DNA from: Ryuthela nishihirai
Taxonomy: Eukaryota > Arthropoda > Arachnida > Araneae > Heptathelidae
Length of the DNA: 64,000 nucleotides
NCBI GenBank assembly: GCA_038380435.1
Contig: JAWZYU010000001.1
Coordinates: forward strand, 11,760,001-11,824,000
Reading direction: 5' to 3'
This document shows positions 12,281 to 23,734 of this stretch, piece after piece. Position 1 is the first letter of the stretch, and each line of letters starts with the position of its first letter. The translations under genes and the position numbers were made by a program. The notes beneath the pieces were generated by a model. That model saw only the letters and a list, made by a program, of their open reading frames with translations. It ran no database searches and was not told the origin of the DNA.

Positions 12281-13057
12281 AGGTGATGAAAGTCGACTCG
12301 AGCCATGGTATCTGGAGGTGGCGAAAGTTGCCTCGAGACAGAAAAACATGGACCAACTCATACCAACTCATTCCCAGAGTGGCTCAATCCAATCTGGGTT
12401 TTTCTTTTTGAAAATTTTGAAGTCCCACTAATATCCAAAAGGGACCTATTCAAGGCAAAGTTCATCCAGGGAGACTTGCCTCCATTTCTACTTGCAGTTG
12501 GACAGGCAAATTTGGTGAACAGGCAAATTTGGTTGCTGAAATTGAGCAGAATACCTAAAAGAGTTGGAAGAAAGCCAGTGTTTTTTGGAAATGGAAAGGC
12601 CCTAAAGACGGCTGGGGGGATGATCATTTCATGGTTGCCATGGGTAAGAGTGGACCACCTGTAGACCATGGGTGGGACCCCTAATGTTAAAAAGGGGATC
12701 CTGGCGGTTGAAAGTCAGAAAGTTGAAAAATCCAATAAGTAGTTTCGGCCCCTGCTTCAATAAAACGGGAGGTCTGAGCTGGCCCACTCAGATCAATTGG
12801 TTCGTGAGGCATCCTCTCTCACCACCTCCCATAACCTGGGGTAGAGCTGGTGCGGGGGCCAATCAGGTGGTGGTGAGCGCGATGACTGGATTGGGTCAGG
12901 GCCCTGGTCCTGGTTTGGTCTGAGGGGCAATCCTTAGTCTGGGTATAGCTCGAGTGAAGTTCTAGGTTCAAAGAGTGGCAAAATGAACTTGGAGGCCTCC
13001 CCTTGTTGGGCTCGGTGGTAAGTGGAACGAGCCTGGGTGGAAAACCCTTAACCAACC

Positions 13058-13715
13058 ATGAGCGATTTTAACAATGTGCACATATCAGGTCCTATGAACA
13101 AGAAAATGAAAGGAAAGAAGGACAGCAAGCCCAAAGGGGCTGCCACTCCTAGAGTGCAAACGGAGGCAGTCCCAGAGACCTCCCTCCGACCACTAATGGA
13201 ACCCAAGAACAGGAAAGGCCTCCAAATAAGATCGAGGACCCTAAGGAGAATGGTAAGGAATGGGGCCAAGACGGAAAAACAGAGGCGGCCCCCAAGGAGA
13301 ATGAGCCTAGTAACAGTGAAAACGGAATCGAGGAAGGCTCGTAGAGGCTGTCAGCAGCGACAGACCTTCTGGAGCAGTTGGAGGTGGTGCTCATTCAGCA
13401 TCATGTAGACAATGCCGTACGGAAGGAAGTGATGGTAGCTAAAGAGCTACATGCTATTGTCTGTGAGCTCACCAAGAGCTCACAGGACGTCTGAAGGAAA
13501 CAGTGGTGTGTCCCCCAAAACAAATGCAGCCAAAACCAACTGATCAGAAAGCGGTTGCCAGACAAGGGGTTGGAAAGGGCAGTCTGGTTGTGGTTAAGGA
13601 GCCAGCTGCCCAAAGCAAAGGCATACTCTGCTGGTTTTTTCCAAAAACAGGGAGAAGTCAGCTTCTGAGGTGAGGGATTGCCTAAAAAATGTACTAATGG
13701 ATATCTTCTTTGGCA
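13058..13715 (+). pseudogene. LINE ORF1-like (gag-like) reading frame, broken
   Basis: The frame starts at 13,058 (MSDFNNVHISGP) just after a leader. A Lys/Arg/Pro-rich N-terminal region reads to about 13,340. A frameshift near 13,345 then moves the plausible frame to DLLEQLEVVLIQHHVDNAVRKEV (partial quote residues 1-20 only as a guide: DLLEQLEVVLIQHH), ending at a TGA at 13,491. Further gag-like sequence continues in pieces to EVRDCLKNVLMD near 13,670. This is the order seen in ORF1 proteins of Jockey/R1-type LINEs, which package element RNA. The zinc knuckles normally found at the C-terminus are missing because an LTR begins at 13,731. The assignment rests on pattern only. Confidence 0.5.
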
Positions 13716-13730
13716 TACGAACGATAATGG

Positions 13731-14096
13731 TGTTGCGGACTGCACCAAATATGGTAAAGGAACAACGCAGAGTTTTATTTCGTCACGTAAATCAACAGTC
13801 TTGAGCATCGCTGTCAAAGAGACAGCGATGCTCAAGACTGTTGTTTACTCTCGCTGCCACAGTCTCCAGCGCCCGCACTCGCGCCCGAAGCTATTTGTAA
13901 ATAGTCGTAAAAAGGACGTTTTGGACACGTCAGCCCATGCAGTCAGCCAGTTCAGACCCGAAAACAACAGCTATGAGTCACATCCCCACAATAGCACTTC
14001 CAAAAAACACACTTAATACGTAAAATATTTACAACAACAAAAATACAATAAAAATGTAACAATAAATAAAAATAAATAAATTAGAGGGACATGACA
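13731..14096 (-). mobile_element. Solo-LTR-like element with internal perfect hairpin
   Basis: On the minus strand the block starts TGTCATGTCCCTC and ends GTCCGCAACA, the TG...CA ends of an LTR, with a polyadenylation signal (AATAAAACTCTG) about 45 bp before the end. Two relatives are in the window, at 7,200 and 40,259-42,110. No short target duplication is visible on either side, so it may be a remnant and not a clean solo LTR. It truncates the LINE ORF1 on its left. The hairpin 13,793-13,843 lies inside it. Confidence 0.65.
13793..13843. repeat. Perfect 23-bp hairpin with 5-nt loop
   Basis: Arms 13,793-13,815 (CAACAGTCTTGAGCATC...) and 13,821-13,843 are exact reverse complements around the loop AAAGA. 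With one bulged base the pairing continues a further 5 bp outward (GTAAA/TTTAC). It is inside the LTR-like element and absent from the related copy at 7,200. Confidence 0.9.
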
Positions 14097-15348
14097 CCGA
14101 CCCATTTTGTGTTTTTGGTTTTTCAAGTCTGTTACATTTCAATAACAGAAATAATTAATAAACTAAAATAACACAACTGATTAATGCATAATTAAAATAT
14201 GAATTATTGCATCTAGGAAGGGGGCAAGGTGGCCATGCACTCCCCCCTCCCTCCTTAAGAATGCTAGTAAGGGTAAAAGGGTCAAAAATTATTAAACATT
14301 TATATTTCATGTATTTTCAATAACTTTCTTTAAACACATCTAACACGGAGAAGGAAATATTATACTCTATTGGTTGGAAATCCAGTCTCTTGGCATACTC
14401 TTTTACATTTTTCCTGCTCGATTGTTTCTCGGTTTCTACCCAACGATTTTTTTTCTAGATCTGGGTCTGATCACACATTTATCTTCAATCTCAAGTAACG
14501 TAATTAATTATTAAGCTTAGCCGAAATAAAATTAATCCAGTAAGACATTTATATACACATATAAATATGTTTTCGATTTACCGATAGACAAAGTGATAAA
14601 CAGATGAAGAATAGGTTATTAAAGCTATTGGGATATTCGAAAAAGCGAATGAAATATTTTATTAGTGCTTGCATAAATCCGTAAACTAACCAGTAAATTG
14701 AAAAATGATAAGCGGAAAGCAATATAAAAATAATGAAGATCATTGTTTTTATCGAGTCGTTTTAAGAGTCGTCTTTTGATACAGTATGAATTGTTGGGGA
14801 CCAATGAACTAGACATTCCTTTGCTATGAGGAGAGGAATTCACTTAATCAGTAACGCGCAAGTTCTGAGGGACACGGAGAGGATGGAGGCCGAGCAACTT
14901 CGGAAGAATTAATCATGTGCAATTAGCAATCCAGCCAATAATCAAATTTTTATTTTACTGCTGAAAACAACAAAATGGATTTCTACAGACGGATAACGAT
15001 AAAGTGAGAGCAGTAACTTCTTTTCTTTTTGGAAAACGAGCTAAAATGAAAAACGTAGATGTAGATTTTCATGAAATGTGTTGACTGTAAATTGCAGCAT
15101 AATTATAAATATTGAAAGAGCATAATTTGATGAAAATGATAATTCATTTTAAATATTTTAGCTAAAAACGCAATTTCCCCTGAATTTTATTTTTGTGCCC
15201 AGTGTTAAAATTTCACCGAAGCTTTAGTTGTAAGTGAAATAGATCTCTTCAGTCATTCCATTTGTCTTTGAGGTCTAACAGAAAGCTGTCATTATAATAA
15301 CCCGTAGCAAAGAGCTGTGATGAAGTTGAGATCTCAGAAGATTGGCCC
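14097..15348. other. A+T-rich stretch without recognisable features
   Basis: No domain-bearing ORF and no member of the window's repeat families was found here. Short minus-strand ORFs at 14,549-14,843 overlap one another and look like chance. Confidence 0.4.
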
Positions 15349-15719
15349 GTTTTACCTCTGAGGGACACTTTTCTTTGTAGGCAGTGGGCTAAATGGTCAG
15401 GTCATAAGGACTCCAAGTTGATTAGGGAAAGAGGACCCATTGGATAGCTGAGAGGATAGAATTGGAAGTTTCCCTCAAGGCCATATAATGCGTTCTTTAA
15501 CTTGCACAGGGTATGTGGCTCACCCGGCACACGGCACCCCAGTTTTACGTTCCATGCGACGGACGACTGCTCTTCCAAGCTTATCAGTGTCCCATATACG
15601 ACGAGGGCACGGTGGGGGTTTAGCAGAGAGAAATTTCAACGCTGGCTCAGGTGGGACTCGACCCTGAGAGCTTCAGATTACGAGCTTGGCACGCTACAGA
15701 CTTAGCCAAACCCCTCCCC
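15349..15719 (-). mobile_element. SINE family A, copy 2, diverged
   Basis: Same architecture as the copy at 11,880-12,268 but with many substitutions and small deletions. The tRNA-like head is the complement of about 15,650-15,719 (B box complement GGGACTCGACCC). It is the oldest-looking copy in the window, and no clear target duplication survives. Confidence 0.8.
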
Positions 15720-15767
15720 AGCCTCGAAGAAAGTTTCTGCAATTTTTATGGAATGATTTAGGCTTAG

Positions 15768-16004
15768 TAAAATAAGTTAGCCGTCCCATGGCCGTGGTTA
15801 GAGCGCTTGGCTACTGATCTAAGGGACCTGGGTTCGAGCCCCGGGTAAGGCCATGGCTGTTTGTGTCGTTTTTTTGCTGAGGGCCTGCCATCCTCTCAGA
15901 CCTTCTACTCTAGCATATAAACTGATAGGCTCCTGTCAGACCTCTGTGGCAAGTAGCTGCTTGAGGGGATTTTATTTTTATTATTTTATTTTAAAATAAG
16001 TTAG
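15768..16004 (+). mobile_element. SINE family B, copy 1, with exact 13-bp target duplication
   Basis: This is a second, unrelated tRNA-derived SINE, on the plus strand (body 15,781-15,991). The head has an A box (GTGGTTAGAGCGCTTGG, 15,794-15,810) and a B box (GGTTCGAGCCC, 15,831-15,841). A body with CTGCCATCCTCTCAGACC and GGCTCCTGTCAGACCTC follows, then a T-rich tail. The identical 13-mer TAAAATAAGTTAG lies at 15,768-15,780 and 15,992-16,004, proving insertion by target-primed reverse transcription. Confidence 0.95.
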
Positions 16005-16274
16005 TAGAATTTAATATGCAAAGTTTCATAATATTTGAAATAATTATAGATTACGATCCTTACATTGTGAACATGTGAGAAACAATGATACTGCTTATAA
16101 AACATATAATTGCTGAACGACTTAAATATTTTTATTTTCAAAACTACTTACTGATTGGTATCTGCATTTACAGTATATTTATCAATCACTCGTCATTGTT
16201 GGGTGTACCACATCGGGCTTGATCATGCTCCAGCAGCCCTTGTTAAAACCAAAAGTAATCTCATTTAATTAAAC

Positions 16275-16475
16275 TTCCGAGTGGTTAGCGCGCCTGGCTA
16301 CTGATCTAAGGGACCTGGGTTCGAGCCCCGGGTAAGGCATGGATGTATGTGTCGTTTTTCTGCTGAGGTCCTGCCATCCTCTCAGTTCTTCTGCTATGGC
16401 ATATAAACTGACAGGCTCCTGTCAGACCTCTGTGGCAAGCAGCTGCTTGAGGGGGTATTTATTTATTTATTTTTT
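16275..16475 (+). mobile_element. SINE family B, copy 2
   Basis: Near-full copy: A box GTGGTTAGCGCGCCTGG, B box GGTTCGAGCCC, the conserved body and a TATTTATTTATTT tail. It lies about 300 bp from copy 1 in the same orientation. The ORF 16,339-16,521 is accidental. Confidence 0.9.
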
Positions 16476-16518
16476 ACACAATTTTTATAAATATGTCGGG
16501 TATGTATATATTTGTGTT

Positions 16519-16640
16519 TAGTTTCTGCTGAGGTCCCCGCCATCCTCACAGAACTTCTACTATGACATATATACTGACAGGTTCCTGTCAGACCTATGTG
16601 GCAAGCAGCTACTTGAGGAGGTATTTAAATTTTATTTTCA
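16519..16640 (+). mobile_element. SINE family B, copy 3, 5'-truncated
   Basis: Only the body and tail are present, from TTTCTGCTGAGGTCC to GCTACTTGAGGAGG plus an A/T tail. The tRNA-like head is missing. It follows copy 2 in tandem. Confidence 0.85.
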
Positions 16641-16746
16641 TTTATTTTCATGTTCTTTGTCATGGTCTGATGGACTTCTCTTCCGAATTTCATTAAATTC
16701 TAGGTAGTCGTTATGTTGACATATCAACTTCTATGCTTCTTACTTA

Positions 16747-17140
16747 GCTTTTGTCCAGTTGGGTTGGGTTGTTTTACCTCTGAGCGGCACTTTTTTGCAC
16801 ACCATGGGCTAAATGGCCAGGTCACATGGACCCCGAAGGCTCAGAGAAGGTTGGGGGAGGGGACCCACTGGAACAGCTGTTGGGAAACAAATGGTAGTCT
16901 CCCGTCAAGGCCATCCAGCGTATTGTTTAACGTACACAGGGTATGGCTCTCCCGCACACGGGGCCACGGCTTAACGTCCCATCCGACGGACGGCGACCTT
17001 TCCAAGCCCATAGGTGTCCCCTACTGACCGTGGGCAGGGCGGGGAATTTTGTAGAGATAAATCTCAACGCTGACCCAGCTGGGACTCGAACCTGGGAACT
17101 ACAGATTACGAGCCACGCCCGCCCCCTGCTTTTGTCCAGT
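16747..17140 (-). mobile_element. SINE family A, copy 3, with 13-bp target duplication
   Basis: Body 16,760-17,127, reading on the minus strand, flanked by the exact 13-mer GCTTTTGTCCAGT at 16,747-16,759 and 17,128-17,140. Part of the A-box region of the head is deleted (the complement goes from CGAGCC straight to ACGCCC). The tail is an AACCCAACCC-type repeat. Confidence 0.95.
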
Positions 17141-17157
17141 AAAAAATAAATAATGAA

Positions 17158-17228
17158 TACCCCCTCAAGCAGCTGCTTGCCACAGAGGTCTGACAGGAGC
17201 CCGTCAGTTTATATGCCACAGTAGGGGA
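17158..17228 (-). mobile_element. SINE family B fragment, reverse orientation
   Basis: Reverse complement of the 3' part of family B (CCCCTCAAGCAGCTGC...CAGTTTATATGCC). It immediately follows the family A copy, so SINEs of both families have accumulated at this site. Confidence 0.85.
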
Positions 17229-17662
17229 TAATGATTAGAAATATAATGAAACGTTTATCAATGATAAATTAATTTTGAATTTTGAAAACAAACAAAAAAC
17301 TGAGAAATTTTTATTTCAAACTGAAAGAACAAGTAGGCGAATTAAGATTTTTTTTCCAAAAAACCGACTTGCCTACGTATTGAAGGAACTGATAATTATA
17401 AAAACAAGTCCTCTTAAATCGGGGGGGGGGACGGGGGACGGGTCCTGAGGACAATGATAAAAACAATTTTCATCACTGAGTGAATTCCTCCACAAAAACA
17501 ATTAGGGGATAATGCGAAGTCAACATTATTTCGCAGGCAAATTGGAAAACTGTTAATATGAATGTCAGGTTCGGCGTCGAAGTGAGACGTATACTATATG
17601 CTGCAAAATGTAGCAGGGAATATGCAAATTATCGTTAGTGACTGATGTTATAAGAAAACCCG

Positions 17663-18600
17663 GTGCAAATAAAGCACTCGATCATTCCTCCACATTTCAC
17701 TGTGAATGAGAAAATTCGGTTGATTATCATTGGTTTAAAGTTAATGATGTCATCTGAGCATGATTTGCGGGAATCTGCAGCGTGGACGGCAATAGGAAGA
17801 TTGGAAGCTGGTCAGACAGAGAAGACCGATGACTGTGACCGTGTCACAGCCATCGGTCTCCTAGTCGATTTTCGAGTGCCGCAAAGGGTCATAAGCAGAT
17901 TGTGGAATCGTTTCTGAGAAACAGGAACAGTTCAAAGAAGACCAGGACAAGGTCGTCCATCATCAATAAACAAGAGATGATGTTATTTGTCTTTGGTAGT
18001 CCATTGTAATCTACCGAACTGCAACGTGAGTTCACTACAGCCAGCGGAAGGTGCGTATCCACATAACCAATATACAATATGCAATGCTTGGTGAGGATGG
18101 CATGCATTCCTCTGATCCCACGCCACTGCACCCGCAAAGAAGTGACTGCAAAATCCTGCGATGGGAGCAGTGACCACGACGGTCAGTTCTGTTCAGCGAC
18201 GAGTCGAGGTTCGGCTTGCAGCCTGATAATCTCGGAGTCCTCATCTGGTGTGAACAAGGAACACATGAGCGATCGTTTTAGAGTAGGTGGGGTATGGTTT
18301 GGGGAGGCATTAGTAATGGACATTAGTATCAGACCTCTATATCATCAGGAATGTATTTCTGACAAGAAAAAGGTACAGAGAGGAGCTTCTACGACCCATT
18401 CTTCTTCTCTATGCGGCAGCAATCGGAGATTCCTAGATCTTCATCGGCAATAATTCTCGCCCTCATAGGGCCCAGCTGTTTATCACCATGCTTGATGAAG
18501 AGGGATTTGCGAACATGGATTGGCCTTTGTCTGCTCGTCTGACCTTATCCCTATTAAACATGATTGCGACTTACTAAGCAGAAGTGTTGCAACCCAGCAA
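17663..18600 (+). pseudogene. Tc1-like transposase remnant (type 2)
   Basis: The open part 17,663-17,917 holds the N-terminal helix-turn-helix of a Tc1 transposase (WTAIGRLEAGQ, then RVISRLWNRF). Downstream pieces in other frames continue with a basic RRPGQGR-like linker near 17,937, CIPLIPRHC near 18,108, a degraded SRFG/SLQPDN-like catalytic block near 18,203 and MVWG-like residues near 18,290. Multiple frameshifts make it non-functional. A second copy of this type is at 50,197-50,900. Terminal repeats were not resolved. Confidence 0.8.
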
Positions 18601-18662
18601 ACACCTCCCATGATGCCCAGGAAGAATTCTTGATCAAACAGACAAACGTTCTCAAATACATA

Positions 18663-19266
18663 CCGTATATTTCCGCAGATAAGACGATAGTTGAATCATA
18701 AAAAAAGGCCCCCAAAATCCGGGTCGTCTTATAGGACAGATACAAAAAAAATTAGATTGAAATTTATATAAATTGAAACCATTATTACTTCAACTATTCG
18801 AAAAATCTACCATATTATTTAAATACGCTATATGATAATACATTACATTGTAATAGTAAATAATACATTACATTGTAATAGTAAAACAATACTAAAACAA
18901 AATAAATATTAAACGTTATGTTTATTGAGCTACTGAGGAAAAAACGGACAAACCGTAATTATTTACTAGTAGTACAGAGTAGGGTATGTCCACAAAATAG
19001 AATAGCCCATACGACGCTTTTGTGAATAGTCAAGGTCATTACCCGAATGCCCGAATCAGTGCGAATGTTTGCGAATAGGACATAATTCCGTATACGCTAT
19101 ACAGTATTATTATCCAGATGATGATCGCCGATCTAAACTAAATTCATAGTCCGTTGATAGTTTTGGGGTCGTCTTATAGGACAGATATATACTAAAACTA
19201 TAAAACTTTGATGAAAATGTATACCTCGTCTTATCTGAAGGTCGTCTTATCTGCGGAAATATACGG
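18663..19266. mobile_element. pogo/Tigger-like non-autonomous element with 24-bp TIRs
   Basis: It starts CCGTATATTTCCGCAGATA and ends with the exact reverse complement, with TA on both sides (18,661-18,662 and 19,267-19,268). Length 604 bp. Just inside the ends lie direct repeats containing GGTCGTCTTATAGGACAG (about 18,722 and 19,168). There is no coding capacity. The ends resemble those of the elements at 36,391 and 49,331. Confidence 0.85.
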
Positions 19267-19269
19267 TAT

Positions 19270-21008
19270 ATGCTAGATGAAGTTTTCATTGAATTCCGAT
19301 TGTTTTCGATAATTCTGGCTCCTTTTATTATATTCTTCTCTATTTATTTGAATTTGACACTTACGCTAACTCGACAATATCTTATCCACTGAATATTAGG
19401 AGAATTTTTTCCGTAATGACTTGATGATTCTGCTTTGACCTCGCTGCAGGATTGAAGGACAGAGAGCAATGAACATCTTCCTCCTTGGGAAGAACAGAAC
19501 GCGAAGAGTAATCATATTAAAATTCGAGGCTTCTACCTCGATGCCATCGAACGCATGCGGAAGTAATATCGATCTTATTACTCCATATTGGAAAGATGAC
19601 AGACTTGTAGCAATGAAAGTTAAGAAAGCTGTGTTTTGCTCCCCCGTGACCTTATTTCCCTCCCAGTTATCCGATTTCACTTTTAAACAAACCGATATTT
19701 TCCTAACTTGTGACCAATGGTATATTCTTATGCTGGCATTTCGAATCAATTTAGAGAGTGCTTGGAATTACATCTTTAATTGTGACTGTTAAAACCGCTT
19801 GCACTCTTCAGGTTCACTGCAAAACTCAGTCGTATATTAAATTCTCATTTTGAAGAGAAAACTTTTTTGAGCGCCCTCTAACTGTAGAGCTTGAAAATAA
19901 TGTAGGATCTGAAGAATGCGAAAAGAGTTCATTAATAAAATCTCTTTAACCTAGAAAGGATTTTCCATTTATCTCTCAAACCAAAAAGGTTCTTCTTCTT
20001 CCGCCAATTCACCGCACGAGGAACGAGATCAATCACTGAACAACCTTCACTGAACCAATCTACCATTCCATTGTGAAATTTATAGCATAAATACACAGTT
20101 CAGAGTATTAGTTGAAATTCTGCCTTTTCCTAGCTTTTAACAATATCAATTCAGACTATTGGAAGAACGTAATAAAATATTGAGGAAAAAATTACCACTA
20201 GGAAATATTCTGTGAAATCTGTTTCACACCAAAACTGAACATCAGTGATCACAGAGAGGTTTGATATGACAGCGAATCAGAAAATCTCTCCTCCAGAGAA
20301 AACTTATTTCATGGGGAGTCCAAATATCCTTCCTCACTCACTTCACCGACCATCCTCTAAAATGTCTTCAGTAACGGCGATAAATTAAAGAGCAGTGATC
20401 AATGACACCAATCTAATTAGAGATGTTAATTGGTGCATCTATTAGTATATATAATCAAGTAATTAAGATAACTAATAACGCTCTAAATCAGTATGACACT
20501 AGCATGCGAAGGTTCAAATGCAGTGGTTAAAATATGATGGCAGAGATTATTAATGAGATTGAAATGAATGCATATTAGCATACGCTTTGGAGAGATATCG
20601 TTTCATAGCAAGCACTTAGCTGTTCTCAATGGCATATCCTTCATTAAAGAGAAAGTGTGCACTGCATGTCCCACTTCACGTTTTAATAAATAGTCAATAA
20701 TTGCGAAGAGGTTATTTTACTAACATGTGGCCAATAGCTTTCAAATATACGTATTGTCTTATTTGATAATTTTTTCACTTTCGTTGACGGAATTCTTGAT
20801 TAGTTTTTTTCTTAGTTCCCAAATTCTTCTAGGCCGAGCACTGCTGCAGCCTCGATCTAACTTACGCTTCAGAGCTGATGACGTCACATTAGGTTTCGTC
20901 GAATATTGGGTCGTCATGCAGCCTCAGAATCGGCTGCTCCTGCTCACGGGTTTTCATATCGAGGTTGCCTGATTACGATTCTGACAACAGAGAGAAAAGA
21001 ATGCTCGA
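19270..21008. other. A+T-rich stretch without an assigned gene
   Basis: Overlapping ORFs on opposite strands at 19,396-19,792 (117 and 107 codons) show no domain and are probably chance. A region near 20,830-20,970 is slightly G+C-richer. No repeat family recognised. Confidence 0.35.
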
Positions 21009-22038
21009 ATCGTAGCTTTTAATATAAAAAGAAGTATGTTTGTTTGTTTGTCTGTCCGTTTTTGCATTCGGCCCCCAGAAAAGCTAGAGGCTCCAAACTT
21101 TGCATGAACGTTACCTTTACTCAGGGGAAGAATATAGGCTATTTTCGAACACGCTGGGGTCAACCGAAATTGGGGTGGGCGGATTTGAATTTCTCAAATA
21201 TCCATAGACTTAGTATTAACGGTGAAACGTTATTCAAAATAATTTTTGCCACAATAAATTGAAAACAGGAATACATCAAACTAACTAATATCTGATTTCG
21301 TGTGATTAAATATTAAGGCTCAAAGTTATTCCAAATAACTGTTGCCACCAATAAATTTGAAATGATGAATGCATCAAAATCACTTTTCGCATAATAAGCT
21401 CCTTGTTCAGTTTGTTGGGTGAAGAGCGCGAGCGTCCGTGGATATTGAAGTCGTTCCAATGAAGCACGAGGGGAACTCGAGTCTCTTCGTTGAAACGAAA
21501 GCTTCAGAAACCAAGAATTCGCATCGAAAGTTAAAATCATCAACTGAATTTGAAAAACATGTGAAAGTTAATAAACAAATATCTCATATGTTAATTAATA
21601 AAAGTTTTAATATGTTAAGTAATAAATAATGTTTTTCGATAATAATAATTATTCTTGAGGTATATTTATTCATTTATTTATTTATTTATTTAGTATCTGT
21701 ACATTTTTGGGGCCTCTCAGACCATATTTAATTTCTTTTTTTTATCAAGTTACATATTGCTGGCAAATTGTGGGTATGAAATGATTTGAAAAGTTCGATT
21801 ACTGAGCGAGGGAATTCCGTTTTTTGGATTAGAAACTTCTGACTTGGGAAGTATCATACGGTGCCTTGAAATTGTTCCATTTCTTACCCTCTCTAAAAGA
21901 GAGAGAGAAAAATTAAACCGGAGGGGTTGTTCGTAATGATTTTTTTTTTGCCAAATGAAAGCTTTCGACTTGGGCAGTGCCATCTGCTCTATGTTCTAAA
22001 GAGTTTCAGAGCAGAGCAAAGCCGGGTAAATCTGCTAG
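21009..22038 (+). mobile_element. Probable non-autonomous Helitron
   Basis: The 3' end near 22,010-22,038 has the Helitron pattern: a short imperfect hairpin around AGCCGGGT, about ten bases, then CTAG followed by T. The 5' side has the TTAATATAAAAAGAAG then (GTTT)n/GTCTGTCCG start typical of this element type. The exact 5' base is uncertain. It contains no RepHel protein. A (TTTA)n microsatellite lies at 21,665-21,692 inside it. Confidence 0.55.
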
Positions 22039-22477
22039 TTGCTGTAAGCGCGCGGGAGAGGAGGGGCGGAGGGACGGCATGGTTAGAGATCGTGAAGTTG
22101 TTTTTGCGCTAGAAAGGTGTTTATAATTTGATCACTTTCGATGTGCTCGTGATGAACCATTTTGTGATTGTGATCGGCCGAGTATCTCTTGCAGTGATAT
22201 CTTAGTTGCAAAAAGTGTTGTCAATGGAATCACTGCACTTTTCATTTCACTGCCCTCTTAAAATATTAAACTTTTCAAATTTTAGGGAGGTGCAAGTTCC
22301 CATTCCCCGGTAATTCCGTCCCTGCCAACAGATACAGATATGACAGAATGATATAGACAGAGAGTTTTTATTTCATTTCATTCAATCTCAGTATTATGTT
22401 TACTAGAGATTTGTTGTTATTGAAAAAGATTTTTTGGGATGTTTAGCACAATCGGCTTTTGACCCTCATTAGAGTTA

Positions 22478-22663
22478 GGTTGTTTTACCTCTAAGCGGCA
22501 CTTTTTTTGCGCACAATGGGCTAAATGACAAGGTCACAAGGACCCCGAGTGCCCGAAGAAGGTTGGGGAGGGGAGGGAACCCACCGGAACAGATGTTGAG
22601 AGACAGATGTTAGCCTCCCGTCAAGGCCATCCACTGTATTCTCTAACATGCACAGGGGATGAC
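22478..22663 (-). mobile_element. SINE family A, left half of a copy split by the P-like element
   Basis: This covers the tail and body of SINE A and stops, without its tRNA-like head, at ...CACAGGGGATGAC, in the middle of the normal CACAGGGTATGGCTCTCCC segment. The missing half, starting again at ATATGACTCTCCC, is at 44,549-44,754. Both halves share a G-to-A change (ATGAC for ATGGC) relative to other copies. The outer flanks (left GACCCTCATTAGAG, right GATCCCAACAGAG) could be the diverged target duplication of this SINE. Confidence 0.85.
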
Positions 22664-22724
22664 CATGGTAGTCTATATACTTACCAGGCCTGAACGTTTC
22701 GCCGAAGTGTAGCTGTGACGTCAC
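22664..22724 (+). repeat. Left terminal inverted repeat of the P-like element
   Basis: Starts CATGG and includes GTCTATATAC, ACCAGGCC, GAACGTT and TGACGTCA (22,716-22,723). About 50 of these bases align with the reverse complement of 44,498-44,548. TGACGTCA is a CREB/ATF-type palindrome and may be a promoter element or a transposase-binding site. Confidence 0.75.
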
Positions 22725-23730
22725 ACACACAGTGCTAATTCAGAGCTATCTGTACTGTAATAGTATCTGCTTGTAGTCTCTGTTAATAAAAAAAAGTTGT
22801 TTGTAAAACTACCACGGATTATATTATTCAAAAGTAAGTTACAGTTATGATTATTATTTTGAGCTTCTATATCTTAATTTTTGCTAATAATATAATATGT
22901 TGTATAATTTAGCTGTGTTTTCGATTAGTTGCTACCACACCTGAAGTTAGGCCTAAATTTAAGGATGAGCGGTAAATTTAAATTTTAGACCATGAACGAT
23001 TAAGTTATATTTACTGATTATTAAATGAAAGCGAAGTGATGAGGTAAAGAACTATAGAAATCAGATTTAAGGTCCATAAATATTTAAACTTTTATTCAAA
23101 ACCAGCGTAAATGCTATATTATAAAATACAGTGTTCGTCACTAAATCAAGTCCCATGTATATATAAGGATATTGCTTATGTTTATTGAATACTATGCTGT
23201 GTGTGTACATAAATATGTGTTCCCTAATTATTTGTGTAATATGTTGGTTTCATGAATTTGAAGATTTCTAATAGTTAGCTATTTGCCTTATATTATGTTT
23301 CGACTTTATGTATTGTTGCATAAGAAATACACAACAGATACGTATGTGTAACTTTACTCACATAAGGTTTGTTTTTATCAGATAAGTTTATAATATGAAT
23401 CAGATATGAATAATATGATTTTTTATCAGATAAGTTTATAATAAGGAAACCAATAAGATCAATGCTACATTGGTTCTACTAAAGAAAGTGCTATGATATG
23501 CTGAGAATTCTGTATTTTGTTTCAGTTTAGCTTGATATCATATTGCCGAAGCATTATAGAAATTAATTCTACGGTGGCACATAAAAATATACACGTAAAC
23601 CAATTTTTAAGATATAAATAAAAGTATAACCATTCTCAGAATTAATAATGCAAATGTATATGATGCATGTAAAATATGCTTGCTTTGAAGCTATACATAG
23701 AAGTTCATGTTTCATCTGGAAGAAAGGTTT
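22725..23730 (+). other. 5' non-coding part of the P-like element
   Basis: Very A+T-rich with no convincing ORF. Possible splice signals (for example AAAGTAAGTTACAG near 22,833) suggest an untranslated exon or intron before the THAP exon. This is speculative. Confidence 0.3.
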
Positions 23731-23734
23731 TGAA

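Larger units (their letters stand above)
11631..13730 (+). mobile_element. LINE-like 5' region (interrupted by a SINE)
   Basis: This is a relatively G+C-rich block holding, in order, an untranslated leader, an inserted SINE (11,880-12,268), more leader, and an ORF1-like reading frame from 13,058. It stops abruptly at 13,730 where an LTR begins. Leader phrases such as CTCGGTGGTAAGTGG just before the ORF, and the ORF's late EVRDCLKN block, resemble ORF1 regions of R1/Jockey/I-type LINEs. No endonuclease or reverse transcriptase follows, so this is the 5' part only. The clade is not certain. Confidence 0.5.

Noticed and set aside
15794..15850. tRNA gene
   Set aside because: A and B boxes are present but the acceptor stem and cloverleaf do not close; it is the head of SINE family B. 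The same holds for the SINE A heads.
19396..19792. Overlapping 117- and 107-codon ORFs on opposite strands
   Set aside because: No domain in either; mirror-image openness is expected by chance in this composition.
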